Positions 1 through 10,010 of a stretch of DNA of 64,000 bases are shown here, one piece after another; the stretch's first letter is position 1; each line of letters opens with the position of its first letter. The DNA lies in contig OY760517.1 of assembly GCA_963663615.1 (NCBI GenBank), positions 868,001-932,000 on the forward strand. Direction: 5' to 3'. The notes beneath the pieces were generated by a model. It worked only from the letters and a program-made list of their open reading frames with translations, was not told where the DNA came from and ran no database searches. The translations under genes were made by a program, and so were the position numbers. This DNA is from G963663615 sp963663615 (GTDB lineage Bacteria > Bacteroidota > Ignavibacteria > Ignavibacteriales > Melioribacteraceae).

Positions 1-987
1 ATATTTTACCCGGAATATCAATTTATGACTGCTTCTGCTATTTTTGTAGTGAATACACCTCACTTACTTATAACTAATAATATTATTTTTAAAGCGCCGC
101 AGCCTGTTGAATTACGAGGTATAGTATCGCAATATACGATTGATTATAATTGTATATACGAAAATAGTAGAGATTTTGATGATACAGTAAATGTAGGCGA
201 ACACAATATCTATATGAATCCGATGTGGGCTAAAATGCCAGAAGAGGATAATTACCTTGAAGAGCTTGATTTAAGATTGCAAAAATATTCAGCATGTATA
301 GATGCCGGTGATCCTGAAATATTGGATGCAGATGGTACCAGAAGTGACATAGGAGTTTATGGAGGTATTATGGGTCTAACATACGACTATGAAGATTTGG
401 CACCCATAAAACCGGTAAAACCGGAGTTGGTTAGTGTATCAAACGATACGTACCATTTTACATGGGAGGCAAACACAGAGAATGATTTGGCAGGATATAA
501 GATTTACCTGGGTACAGTAGATGATTATCCTCCGATACCAGCACATTATGTTAGTTCAACAGACTCAAATGGTTGTGTAATAACACCAGATATGTCGGTA
601 AGTAATTACCTGAAAATAACAGCTTATGATAATCAGGGAAATGAAAGCGAAGCAAGTAAAGAGTACAAGGTAAATGTAACAGGAGTTGATGAGCAGGAAA
701 TTACAAATTATAATTACAAATTATATAATAATTACCCTAACCCTTTTAACCCTGCTACAAACATAAGGTTTTCGTTAAAAGAGGCTGCAACAGTTATAAT
801 AAAATTATATGATATAAAAGGGGAACTTATTAAAAATTTGGTTAATAGGGAATATAATGATGGGGTACATGAAGTTAGTTTTAACGCAAAAAAAATACCT
901 AGTGGTATCTATTTTTTGGATTTAAAAATATTAAAGGAAGGAAATCTTTTATATACCAAAGCAAATAAATTAACAATACTAAAATAA
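1..987 (+). CDS. T9SS-exported beta-helix-like protein, 5' end outside window
   Basis: The frame is open back to base 1, so the real start lies upstream and the ATG at base 25 is internal. Residues counted from that ATG: about 1-125 look like the end of a right-handed beta-helix domain, closing with CIDAGDP and SDIGVYGG, a phrase typical of such helices. About 138-218 resemble a fibronectin type III module (YHFTWEANTENDLAGYKIY). The last ~90 residues are a T9SS type A sorting domain (NNYPNPFNPATNIRF, tail NKLTILK), which directs export across the outer membrane and surface attachment or release. The next gene starts 12 bp downstream, so the two are probably cotranscribed. The role of the passenger is unknown; adhesion or polysaccharide binding is only a guess from the fold. 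Confidence 0.8.
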   Translation: MFYPEYQFMTASAIFVVNTPHLLITNNIIFKAPQPVELRGIVSQYTIDYNCIYENSRDFDDTVNVGEHNIYMNPMWAKMPEEDNYLEELDLRLQKYSACIDAGDPEILDADGTRSDIGVYGGIMGLTYDYEDLAPIKPVKPELVSVSNDTYHFTWEANTENDLAGYKIYLGTVDDYPPIPAHYVSSTDSNGCVITPDMSVSNYLKITAYDNQGNESEASKEYKVNVTGVDEQEITNYNYKLYNNYPNPFNPATNIRFSLKEAATVIIKLYDIKGELIKNLVNREYNDGVHEVSFNAKKIPSGIYFLDLKILKEGNLLYTKANKLTILK

Positions 988-999
988 AAAGAGGTTAAA

Positions 1000-3801
1000 T
1001 TGAAAAAAAGGGTATATTTATTAACACTTATCTTAATATTGCTATCAGCAAATCTGGCGGGTCAAAATATAATTGAGGAATATGAAGGTATTCCAACAAA
1101 AATATCAATTGGAGTTAGTGATCATTTAGATTCTGATTTCCACCTACTTGATGAATTAGGTTTCTTTAGTTTAACTGAAAACACAATGACATTAACAGAA
1201 CACAACTACATAAGAGATAATACTAATCTAAAGGTTATTCCTTATAATTGGACCATTGTGAATAATGATATTATCGAAATTTCTTCAGGACATTATTCAA
1301 AGTGGTATGCTGCAGACTGGAAAGATGATACTTATAGTTTTTATGCAGTACCAGGTTATGGGGAAGTATATAATGATGGAGATATTGATATTGTAAAAAA
1401 TGTACAAGGTACAAAAAACAATCCGTTTTTAATTGGACCAGGCTGTAATTTTGAAAATATAAGAAGAAATGGAATTGAACAATTTTATACAACTAATCAA
1501 TTAAATCTTAGATGTAAAATAGTTAAAGGAAACGGTACATCAATAGATGAAAAGATCATGAAAATTGCTATTAAGTTTCGTTCTGAATCAACAGGTGACT
1601 ATATTACAATAAAAAACATCTATATTCTTAATTCAAGTGCTATTACTTTTGGTAGTTACACAACACTGAATTTGGGAGAGTTAATTCTTAATCCGGATTT
1701 ATTTCCTGAACCAAATAGCGTGGATGATGATGATTTAATTGATGCAAGCTATCAACAAAATGTATATATTGAGGCTACAAGTAGAGCAAAAGGAATAAAA
1801 CATAAAATATATCCTAATGTGAGATTTGAATTTACAATGGCATCTGAAAACTACGAGGTTTTTATTGATTATCTCGAAATTGCGGATGATATATGGAACC
1901 AGTCCAACTCTTTAGCAAGGAACAAGCAGAGAATAAAAACTCAGCTAGAAGAGCATCCAGAATATGTTGCGAGTAACACACCAATTGCAGGTTGGTTTAC
2001 AGCAGATGAACCAATGGTTTTTAATAATTATTTCCCTCAGCGTAAAGTAATTGAATACATAGATAGTTATTATGATGGAAAAATTTCAGGTGAGACGACA
2101 GTTTGCGTGGGTTGGTTAAATTTCCGAAATTCATATTATAGCGAAATACCAGGACAGAACAAACACATATTCGAACCAGCAGTTTACAAGGAACAAGCAA
2201 ATCCAAGAGTAGTATGGATAAATCAATATCCTTATGATTACCCAAAAAAAGGGATTGAAAATATAGAGAGTAATATTAACCAAATGCATACTCTATATAA
2301 AGAAGTTAGTAAAATAGAAGAGGATTTTGCATTTAGTATCCAGACTTATGGTGATGAAAAACTAAATGATAATAGTCTATTTGTCGAAAGAAATAGATTC
2401 CCTGAAGATAATGAGATTGTTTATCAGATGTTTAGTGGCTTATTATATGGAGCTAAGACTATTGGAATGTGGTGCTTGCGATCATATTCAAATGCTTCTA
2501 CAAAAATGTATGGGCTCTTAGATGAAACTGGTAATTGGCGAAGAGCAAGTTTATATTCAACAATGAAAGATGATATTCTTGCACCCTTAAATGGTGAATT
2601 TGGGCAAACATTAAAAACATTAGAATTAACAGAAAATATTGATATTAATCATGAAGTACGAAATATAAACGAAGCCTCATATAATACAAATGTTGGATTT
2701 ACAAGTATTCATCATGCCGATATAACTACAGCAGTAGCAAATGTTGATATTTCGAAATTTACAGATAATAATTCCCCTAATTCTACTTGCTTTATGATAG
2801 TTTCCAGACCTTATAATTCAACTGATATTTCCAACTATCAGGTTGTTTGGGAAAGTGAAGATGAGTTTGTTGACCTGATACCATATGAGTATTATCATGA
2901 AACTCCGCTTGATTTTCAACTTCTGACTGATAGAAAAATAAGATTTAATTTTAATATGGCTCCTGGTTATGGGGTGTTGGTTGGATTTGAACCTATTTAT
3001 AAGTTGGGGGGGAGAATTACTGAAGATGGTAACGTTGCAAGAGATGCAGAATTAAGAGCCCCACTAACAATAGCAGCTTTTAAAAGCTTGACTGTTTCAG
3101 CAGAATACACATTAAATGCAGATATTACTTTGGAAGCAGGAGCTTTTATTGAAAGAGGTGTTGGAGGAAGAATTACTCTGGAAAATAATGCTCGTATTCA
3201 TGCATATTCTTATGCAAATTCACTTATTGCTTCAAAAACCGGAACAGCAATACCGCTTCTAATAAAAGCAGATATTACAGCAACGTATTATAGAGAAGTT
3301 GTTTTGCAACGCAAATTTGAATCGGGCAGTTGGACTGATTTATGTCCATTTTCTGATAATACATATACAGATACGGGTGTAAATATATATGAAAATGGTG
3401 GTACCAGTTCAGTTCAATATAGAATTAGATATGAAACATACTGGAATGCAAATCACTATTCTAATATTGTTGAATATTCAATTGGAAATATTGGAATAGA
3501 AAAAACAGGAGAGGTTATTCCTACTGAGTATGGTCTTTCACAAAATTACCCTAACCCGTTTAACCCAAATACAACAATACAATTTGATTTACCACAAAAT
3601 TCAGATGTAGAAATTACATTATATAACTCACTGGGTCAGCAGGTAAAAACAATTGCTAATCGTTACTACTCTGCGGGTTATCAATCGGTTAATTTTAATG
3701 GTTCCGAGCTTGCTTCCGGTATGTACATATACCAGATAAAAGCTATTGGGGAAAATGGTAAAGAGTTTACGGAAAGTAAAAAGATGGTATTAATGAAATA
3801 A
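1000..3801 (+). CDS. T9SS-exported glycosidase-like protein
   Basis: 933 residues from a TTG start with GAGG at 991-994. Residues 1-22 are a Sec signal peptide ending LAGQ. A central region of roughly 100-520 looks TIM-barrel-like: AGWFTADEP near residue 330 resembles the acid-bearing strand of clan GH-A-like glycosidases, and WCLRSYS near 495 resembles a closing strand. About 670-740 is a repetitive beta segment (ITLEAGAFIERG), a form often found before the sorting domain in this group. The C-terminus is a T9SS type A domain (QNYPNPFNPNTTIQF, tail KKMVLMK). The enzyme assignment is an inference from short motifs; I cannot name a family or substrate. It probably forms an operon with the gene upstream. 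Confidence 0.75.
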   Translation: MKKRVYLLTLILILLSANLAGQNIIEEYEGIPTKISIGVSDHLDSDFHLLDELGFFSLTENTMTLTEHNYIRDNTNLKVIPYNWTIVNNDIIEISSGHYSKWYAADWKDDTYSFYAVPGYGEVYNDGDIDIVKNVQGTKNNPFLIGPGCNFENIRRNGIEQFYTTNQLNLRCKIVKGNGTSIDEKIMKIAIKFRSESTGDYITIKNIYILNSSAITFGSYTTLNLGELILNPDLFPEPNSVDDDDLIDASYQQNVYIEATSRAKGIKHKIYPNVRFEFTMASENYEVFIDYLEIADDIWNQSNSLARNKQRIKTQLEEHPEYVASNTPIAGWFTADEPMVFNNYFPQRKVIEYIDSYYDGKISGETTVCVGWLNFRNSYYSEIPGQNKHIFEPAVYKEQANPRVVWINQYPYDYPKKGIENIESNINQMHTLYKEVSKIEEDFAFSIQTYGDEKLNDNSLFVERNRFPEDNEIVYQMFSGLLYGAKTIGMWCLRSYSNASTKMYGLLDETGNWRRASLYSTMKDDILAPLNGEFGQTLKTLELTENIDINHEVRNINEASYNTNVGFTSIHHADITTAVANVDISKFTDNNSPNSTCFMIVSRPYNSTDISNYQVVWESEDEFVDLIPYEYYHETPLDFQLLTDRKIRFNFNMAPGYGVLVGFEPIYKLGGRITEDGNVARDAELRAPLTIAAFKSLTVSAEYTLNADITLEAGAFIERGVGGRITLENNARIHAYSYANSLIASKTGTAIPLLIKADITATYYREVVLQRKFESGSWTDLCPFSDNTYTDTGVNIYENGGTSSVQYRIRYETYWNANHYSNIVEYSIGNIGIEKTGEVIPTEYGLSQNYPNPFNPNTTIQFDLPQNSDVEITLYNSLGQQVKTIANRYYSAGYQSVNFNGSELASGMYIYQIKAIGENGKEFTESKKMVLMK

Positions 3802-3827
3802 ATTGGAATATTATAAAAGTATAAAAC

Positions 3828-3868
3828 AAAAAACCTCGATGGTAAAATAACTCCTGCGAGGTTTTTTT
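3828..3868. terminator. Bidirectional rho-independent terminator
   Basis: AAAAACCTCG at 3828-3837/8 pairs with CGAGGTTTTT from 3857, with an 18-nt loop. The stem carries an A run on its left and a T run on its right. It sits between the convergent T9SS gene and aspS and can serve both strands. Confidence 0.85.
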
Positions 3869-3890
3869 AATATTTATAGAATAAGAACTA

Positions 3891-5678
3891 TTATTCGGCT
3901 TGTTTTTTAGCTTCTCTAACTTTTATGTGTAGTTCCTTAAGCTGATCATCACCAACAAGTGAAGGAGAATCATCCATAAGGGAAATACCGCTTGTTGTTT
4001 TAGGGAAGGCAATTACTTCGCGGATTGAAGACTCGCCGGCAAAAATCATTGCAAGACGGTCGAAACCGAAAGCTATACCACCATGAGGCGGTGCACCATA
4101 CTTGAATGCATCCATAAGGAACCCAAATTTGGCTTCAGCTTCCTCGTCACCAATACCAAGAGCCTTGAACATTTGTGCCTGAACCTTTGCATCGTGTATC
4201 CTTATAGAGCCGCCAGCAATTTCATGACCGTTAAGCACAAGGTCGTATGCACGGGCTTTAACCTTACCGGGATCACTCGCAAGTTTATCGAGGTCTTCAA
4301 CACGCGGTGAGGTAAACGGATGGTGCATTGCGTAGAAGCGTTCGGTTTCATCATCCCATTCAAGAAGTGGGAAATCGGTAACCCAAAGAATAGCCGGATC
4401 AGCATCTTCCTTAATAAGCTCCATACGTTTAGCCATTTCGGTACGTAGTGAACCCATAATGTCGAAAGTTTTATATTTAACACCGGAAAGAATAAAAATA
4501 AGATCTCCCGGTTCAGCATTCATTGATTTAATAATATTAGCTTTTTCATCTTCGCTAAGGAATTTTGCAATTGGTGCCTCAAGACCTTCTTCCTTAACAC
4601 GCATCCATATAAGTCCGCCTGCACCAAGTTTTTTAACAAAATCGGTAAGAACGTCAAGCTGGTTACGTTTGTAATCACCACAACCTTTTGCAAGCAAACC
4701 GGTTACAATATGATTATCCTTAACATTATCCTTAAATACCTTAAATTCGGAATCCTTAACAACATCATTAAGGGTAACCATTTCAAGACCATATCTAAGA
4801 TCAGGTTTATCGGAACCATATTTTTCCATAGCATCATCGTAGCTAATTCTCTGTATTGGAAGAGTAAGTTCCTTGCCCCAAATTTCCTTGAAGAATTTCT
4901 GCATCAGGGGTTCAATCATGCTGAATATATCATCAACATCCACGAATGACATTTCAACGTCTATCTGTGTAAACTCAAGCTGGCGATCAGCACGAAGATC
5001 TTCATCACGGAAACATTTGGTAATCTGGAAATATCTGTCGTAACCCGATACCATTAAAAGCTGTTTGTAAGTCTGTGGCGACTGTGGCAATGCGTAAAAT
5101 TTACCTCTGTGCAAACGACTCGGTACAAGGAAATCGCGAGCACCTTCGGGGGTACTTTTCATTAGTACAGGAGTTTCAACTTCAATAAAACTGTTCTGGT
5201 CGAAATAATTCCTTGCAAGTTGAGCCATTTTATGACGCAGTAACATATTACGTTGCATATCGCCACGGCGAAGATCAAGAAAACGATATTTAAGTTTCAG
5301 GTCTTCACCAACATCAAGGTTATCCTTAATCTGGAATGGGGGAGTTTCGGCTTTATTCAAGATAACAAGATTTTCAATCATCACATCAATATGACCTGTA
5401 GGAATTTTATCATTATCAGTGTCATCAGGTCTCTTTCTTACAGTACCTTCAACAGAAATAACAAATTCGCTGCGTAAATCTTTTGCAAGATTATAAGCTT
5501 TATCATCAATTGAGGATTCGAACACTACCTGGGTAATGCCGTAACGGTCGCGCAGGTCAATAAAAATAACACCGCCAAGGTCTCTTCGGTTATCAACCCA
5601 GCCGTTAAGTACAACTGATTCACCAATGTTTGATTCTCTTAATTCTCCGCATGTGTGGGTTCTTGTCTTGAAATTCAT
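3891..5678 (-). CDS. aspS: Aspartyl-tRNA synthetase
   Basis: 595 residues, the normal length of bacterial AspRS, which charges tRNA-Asp in the cytosol. The order is an N-terminal OB-fold anticodon-binding domain (NGWVDNRRDLGGVIF), the class II catalytic core with motif 2 (FRDEDLRADRQLEFTQID), the bacterial GAD insertion in the middle, and motif 3 (GIAFGFDRLAMI) near the C-terminus, preceded by the conserved GHEIAGGSIRIH. The ATG at 5676-5678 opens directly into the MNFKTRTHTCGEL start of the family. The gene stands alone, divergent from pdxB. Whether it also charges tRNA-Asn cannot be told from this window, because it depends on the presence of AsnRS and GatCAB elsewhere. Confidence 0.97.
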   Translation of the reverse strand: MNFKTRTHTCGELRESNIGESVVLNGWVDNRRDLGGVIFIDLRDRYGITQVVFESSIDDKAYNLAKDLRSEFVISVEGTVRKRPDDTDNDKIPTGHIDVMIENLVILNKAETPPFQIKDNLDVGEDLKLKYRFLDLRRGDMQRNMLLRHKMAQLARNYFDQNSFIEVETPVLMKSTPEGARDFLVPSRLHRGKFYALPQSPQTYKQLLMVSGYDRYFQITKCFRDEDLRADRQLEFTQIDVEMSFVDVDDIFSMIEPLMQKFFKEIWGKELTLPIQRISYDDAMEKYGSDKPDLRYGLEMVTLNDVVKDSEFKVFKDNVKDNHIVTGLLAKGCGDYKRNQLDVLTDFVKKLGAGGLIWMRVKEEGLEAPIAKFLSEDEKANIIKSMNAEPGDLIFILSGVKYKTFDIMGSLRTEMAKRMELIKEDADPAILWVTDFPLLEWDDETERFYAMHHPFTSPRVEDLDKLASDPGKVKARAYDLVLNGHEIAGGSIRIHDAKVQAQMFKALGIGDEEAEAKFGFLMDAFKYGAPPHGGIAFGFDRLAMIFAGESSIREVIAFPKTTSGISLMDDSPSLVGDDQLKELHIKVREAKKQAE

Positions 5679-5791
5679 CGTTTCCCCGATTTGTAAAAAT
5701 TTTAACGGGAAAAATAAATAAATATGAAAGAGTAAACAACTTTTCTAACGTTTTATTAATATAGGTGTTATAATTTTGGGATTATGTACAG

Positions 5792-6856
5792 ATGAAAATA
5801 TTAGTTGATGAAAATATTGCCTATGGAATTGAAGCTTTTTCAACGTTGGGTGAAGTTGTAACTTTACACGGAAAAGATTTTACTAACCAACTTTGCCGTG
5901 ATGCCGATGCTATCATTACACGCTCAATAACAAAAGTTGATGAGAACCTTCTTGCTGGTACAAATGTAAAATTTGCTGCTACTGCAACAATCGGACTCGA
6001 TCATTACGATACTACCTACCTTAATTCGGCGGGTATAAAATATGTTAATGCACCGGGATGTAATTCCTCTGCGGTTAGGGATTATGTGCTTGCCGGACTG
6101 GCTAATCTTGCTAATAAATATAGCTGGAAATTTGCGGATAAATCATTCGCTATAATTGGTGTTGGTAATATTGGCAGTAAAGTTGAAAAGTGGGGGGAAA
6201 AGCTTTTTGGTGAGTGCTTGCTTAACGATCCGCCAAGAGAAAAGAAAGAAAGTACCAATAAATTTGTTGGTATTGATGAAGCTTTACAGGCTGATGTTAT
6301 AACTCTGCATGTTCCGTTGAACAAAGGTGGTGAGTATAACACGGTTCATCTGCTGGATGAAGAGAGAATAAACTCACTAAAGCCCAGTACAGTATTGATA
6401 AATGCATGCCGCGGTGCGGTTGTTGATAATAATGCCTTGTTGCACAGATTAAAAGAAAAGAATGATATACAGGTTATACTTGATGTGTGGGAAAATGAGC
6501 CTGATATAAACGAGGAACTGTTATCACTTGTTGACCTTGGTACAGCCCATATAGCCGGGTATTCGCTTGAAGGGAAGGTAAATGGTACTGTTGCTGCATA
6601 TAATGCCTTGTGCAGCTTTGTTGGGGTTAACCCAATCTGGAAACCATCCATGCCGGTTTTACCAAACAGTAAAATAGAATTAGACACAAGTGAAACTATC
6701 GAAAAGCAACTACTCGCATTAATGGAGCAAGTTTATAGTATCGAGGAAGATTCGAAGCTGCTAAAGAAAAATGGTGCAGCAGAGTTTAACGACCTCCGAA
6801 AAAAGTACAAACTCCGCCGCGATTTGGAAAATTATGAGTATGAGTTAAAGCAATAG
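5792..6856 (+). CDS. pdxB: Erythronate-4-phosphate dehydrogenase
   Basis: 354 residues. It oxidises 4-phosphoerythronate in the DXP-dependent pyridoxal phosphate pathway. It belongs to the D-2-hydroxyacid dehydrogenases. The NAD-binding motif IGVGNIGSKV is visible, as are the catalytic triad residues: Arg in NACRGAVVD, Glu in VWENEPDI and His in GTAHIAGYSLEGK. AGYSLEGK is characteristic of PdxB rather than of SerA. The N-terminus MKILVDENI also fits. The C-terminal dimerisation domain is a little shorter than in Escherichia coli (378 residues). TAATTTTG at 5771-5778 resembles the Bacteroidota -7 box, which would leave a very short leader; this is a weak call. It ends 7 bp from the convergent gene. 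Confidence 0.93.
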   Translation: MKILVDENIAYGIEAFSTLGEVVTLHGKDFTNQLCRDADAIITRSITKVDENLLAGTNVKFAATATIGLDHYDTTYLNSAGIKYVNAPGCNSSAVRDYVLAGLANLANKYSWKFADKSFAIIGVGNIGSKVEKWGEKLFGECLLNDPPREKKESTNKFVGIDEALQADVITLHVPLNKGGEYNTVHLLDEERINSLKPSTVLINACRGAVVDNNALLHRLKEKNDIQVILDVWENEPDINEELLSLVDLGTAHIAGYSLEGKVNGTVAAYNALCSFVGVNPIWKPSMPVLPNSKIELDTSETIEKQLLALMEQVYSIEEDSKLLKKNGAAEFNDLRKKYKLRRDLENYEYELKQ

Positions 6857-6863
6857 TTTTCAA

Positions 6864-8969
6864 CTACTTCAACAAAAGCATCTTTCTTGTTTCGGTAAAC
6901 TCAGGGGTATCGAGTTTATAAATATATACGCCACTTGAAAGGTTGTTAGCGTTAAATTTAGCAGTATGTGTACCAGCCGAAAGATTGTTGTTGATCAATG
7001 AGGCAACCTTTTCACCCAGCAGGTTATAAACGTTAAGCTTAACATTACTTGCTTCAGGTAAACTAAAACTGATTGTAGTTTCAGGGTTAAAAGGATTCGG
7101 GTAGTTTTGAGCAAGTTGGTATTCGGTAACTGGTTCAATAGAGTTAGTAATTCCTGTAACTTTATCAATATTGATTGCGTAAAGACCCCTAACACCGTTT
7201 GCTGAAAACAACAGGTTATCATTTACAATTTCAATATCATCACTTATTGCATTAAGATTATTACTTTCGCCAATCATAGAAAACATGTTATCATAAAACC
7301 TGAATGTGTAAAGTTTATTGTTTCTGGCAGCAACAAGCACGTTTCCGTCTTTAAGAACCTTTATGCTATGGATATAAAGGTTTTCGCAATAATCATTTGA
7401 GTTTGCCAATTCTCTCCAGATCAAATCATCCGAGAACTGATAAGCAACCAATCCGTAACCATTATCAGTGCTATAAACAATATCATTCTCGCCAAACGCA
7501 AAATCAAAAACCTTACCAATTTCATTTATTCCAAGAAGTTGGAATGATTTATCTGTGCGTTTATAAGCATATAAGTCTTTACCATTTGTACCGGAGAGGA
7601 ATATTACTCCATCCTCTCTGACTTTTACCTGCGAAAAGGAACCATCTAGGTGAGCTATTTCAGTAAGTGTATTCTTTTCAGCAGAATAAATATCAAGACC
7701 TTGAGAATAAGAGGAGGCATATATAAGGGAGTTTTCATCAATAAATAATCCGAGGTAATCTTTATTTACCATATCGATTTCCCTAATTCCCGAATCATTG
7801 TATTCCAATAATCTAAGTGTTGAGTTATTTGTATTGGCTGTTACAAGTAAGTTGTTGCCAAGTGATTCAACATTAAAAATTTCACCAGGAAAGTTTTCAA
7901 CCAATTCAAAGTTATCATCGCTATACTTATACCAGAACAATCCGGAATAAGTATTGGCAACAAAAATATTCTGATCTGCACCTGTGGTTAACTGGTTAGC
8001 ATACCCTCCAATCAGTGCTTCTACCTTTCTGTCTAATTTTGTATCATACTGGGTAACCGAGTTATAACTATTGCTTATAACAAATTTGCGATCCGGACCA
8101 ATGCTGTGGTTTTGGTAGTAATAGTCAAAAAAAGTTGAATTTAGCATTAAAAGATTGTTATTACCAAGGCTCCATGTTTCAAGGTGGTAGGGTTTTGTCT
8201 GTGAAACGGTAATAACTATAAGATCACCAAAGTCACCCGCTTCTATTGATACTGCAGTATTTTCATGTTGGGCGGAGGTAACTTTCTTTAAATCACCTGA
8301 TTCAAATGCATACACAACTAATCCTTCATTGGTTTTGCTTGTATATAACAGGTTATCCTTGCCAACTGAAAAATCAAGAGTTTCACCCGATAATTCATTG
8401 TAAACAGTAAATGTTTTTCCCTTTTCCTGGAAAACTTGTAATTGGTCCAAGTAAGGAAGTACATAAACAACTCCATCTTTTCCGGTATGAATTTCAAGAG
8501 GGTACCAGTCCCTCTCAATTTTATTGGTCTGTTCAATATTATTTCCTTTAATATCAAAACTGTAAAGACCATAATCATCTGATGTATATATTTTACCTTC
8601 AGGACTAACATCAATAAGTCGGTAAGTTAAACCTGGCATCCCGGATGCAATAAGATTAAATTGATCTTTCTCAAAACTATATACCATTATTCCTTTTCTA
8701 AAAGAGATAAGATAAATAATATCATTCTTAACAATATAATCAGTATAACCGGGAGTATCCAGCAATGCAAGCTTTGCTATCCCGGATTCGCTTATTGAAT
8801 AGGCAAATAAACCTTCGTGTCTGTTATAAATGAAAACTGTTCCATTTTCTGAGTATTGCACTTTTCCTGCGTTTCCCCGCTCAGTTGTTTGGGAGACTAC
8901 TGTAAAATCATAATTTTCCTGAGCAAATAATGCTATAGTAGTAAATAGTAGAAAGTATAACGTTCTCAT
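6864..8969 (-). CDS. T9SS-exported beta-propeller-like protein
   Basis: 701 residues. I place the start at the ATG at 8967-8969, because it gives a clean signal peptide (MRTLYFLLFTTIALFAQ) and has AAGGA just upstream; an in-frame ATG nine codons earlier has neither advantage. Residues ~25-600 are a run of short repeated four-stranded blades with phrases such as NDIIYLISF, DGVVYVLPY, NNLLVTANT and DGNVLVAARNNKLYTF, as in a WD40-like or SMP-30-like propeller. The C-terminus is a T9SS type A sorting domain (QNYPNPFNPETTISF, tail RKMLLLK). There is no catalytic motif that I recognise. It is convergent with pdxB, with only 7 bp between the two stops. Confidence 0.85.
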   Translation of the reverse strand: MRTLYFLLFTTIALFAQENYDFTVVSQTTERGNAGKVQYSENGTVFIYNRHEGLFAYSISESGIAKLALLDTPGYTDYIVKNDIIYLISFRKGIMVYSFEKDQFNLIASGMPGLTYRLIDVSPEGKIYTSDDYGLYSFDIKGNNIEQTNKIERDWYPLEIHTGKDGVVYVLPYLDQLQVFQEKGKTFTVYNELSGETLDFSVGKDNLLYTSKTNEGLVVYAFESGDLKKVTSAQHENTAVSIEAGDFGDLIVITVSQTKPYHLETWSLGNNNLLMLNSTFFDYYYQNHSIGPDRKFVISNSYNSVTQYDTKLDRKVEALIGGYANQLTTGADQNIFVANTYSGLFWYKYSDDNFELVENFPGEIFNVESLGNNLLVTANTNNSTLRLLEYNDSGIREIDMVNKDYLGLFIDENSLIYASSYSQGLDIYSAEKNTLTEIAHLDGSFSQVKVREDGVIFLSGTNGKDLYAYKRTDKSFQLLGINEIGKVFDFAFGENDIVYSTDNGYGLVAYQFSDDLIWRELANSNDYCENLYIHSIKVLKDGNVLVAARNNKLYTFRFYDNMFSMIGESNNLNAISDDIEIVNDNLLFSANGVRGLYAINIDKVTGITNSIEPVTEYQLAQNYPNPFNPETTISFSLPEASNVKLNVYNLLGEKVASLINNNLSAGTHTAKFNANNLSSGVYIYKLDTPEFTETRKMLLLK

Positions 8970-9224
8970 TGTGAATCCTTCATTTTGTAATACCATAATA
9001 TTAAATAGTGATTTGTTATATGCAATAGAATTTTTAATATATTATGGAAAATACTTGTGTTAATTAAATTGCAGAAAAGCTAATTAACGGTTTTATACAA
9101 ATCATTTATATTTTAATTGTATTATTGTGATCCATCAGTTTGAATATAATTTTATTCAGGGTTACATTACTCAAGAAAAATCTGCAAATTTTGACAACAA
9201 AAACTACATGGGTATCCTGTTAAA

Positions 9225-9917
9225 GTGAAAGCTAAATTTGTAATTCTATTGCTTCTTATTATCACATTTACCGGTTGTGATAACCGCGAAGAAATTGAGT
9301 ATTACCAAGTGCCAAAACATGTTACGGTTGATTCTGTTGGGCACTTTAGTGCAAAGCAAAATTTTACTGTACTTGATAGTAAGGGTGAGTACACTATTGA
9401 TGCTACAATTCCGAAAGCTCAGAACAAGCGTACAGTGAAAATAATTTTTAAAAATTACCTTACTGGTAAAAAATATGTAACAGAATGTTACTCAAGCAAA
9501 TTAATGCTAACCGCTGTTTATGACAGCGTTACTATCTACAAGGTTAACAATAGAATGGTTGAGGTTGATATTACTGGAATCTCAGAAAAGAAATTTAATC
9601 TTGAGTATTCGGGGGAGGATGGAGTTATGACCGGCTCATTTTGGGATGAGGCTTTTGGGCATTACCGTCCCTTTAGTGTTACTAATACTATTTATAGTGA
9701 TAGTTATATTTTTGATTGGTACGGACTTGGGTTCTTACTTTACCTTGTTGATCTGTTTATTACATTCTTTGCGATACTACTGGACTTATTCCTTATCATT
9801 ACAATTGGTACGGGACTAATACTTGAAATGATATTTGGGTTAAAAGCTGCACAGTATGCGGGTGTAGCTTTGGTGATTGGTATAAAACTCTGGATTATAT
9901 GCAGGCTAAACCATTAG
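9225..9917 (+). CDS. Lipoprotein with membrane-spanning C-terminus, unknown
   Basis: 230 residues from a GTG start with no convincing Shine-Dalgarno sequence. The N-terminus is a lipoprotein signal with the lipobox TFTGC (Cys18). A soluble beta-rich part follows (about 20-155), then a strongly hydrophobic stretch from about 165 (YGLGFLLYLVDLFITFFAIL, then two or more further helices) to the end. A lipid anchor combined with several C-terminal membrane helices is unusual. Either the protein sits in the inner membrane, or the N-terminal segment is a plain membrane anchor. I recognise no family. It lies 93 bp before another lipoprotein gene on the same strand. Confidence 0.65.
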   Translation: MKAKFVILLLLIITFTGCDNREEIEYYQVPKHVTVDSVGHFSAKQNFTVLDSKGEYTIDATIPKAQNKRTVKIIFKNYLTGKKYVTECYSSKLMLTAVYDSVTIYKVNNRMVEVDITGISEKKFNLEYSGEDGVMTGSFWDEAFGHYRPFSVTNTIYSDSYIFDWYGLGFLLYLVDLFITFFAILLDLFLIITIGTGLILEMIFGLKAAQYAGVALVIGIKLWIICRLNH

Positions 9918-10010
9918 AAAGAATAACACTGAGCATTATCTGGATTGAATTTTTACTACATTGTTGTGAGGTAATTGGTTATCTTTGGTGCAAAAGTATA
10001 AAGGAATATG

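Noticed and set aside
4083..5477. Several open frames inside aspS on the plus strand
   Set aside because: They are shadows of aspS without ribosome-binding sites or recognisable protein character.
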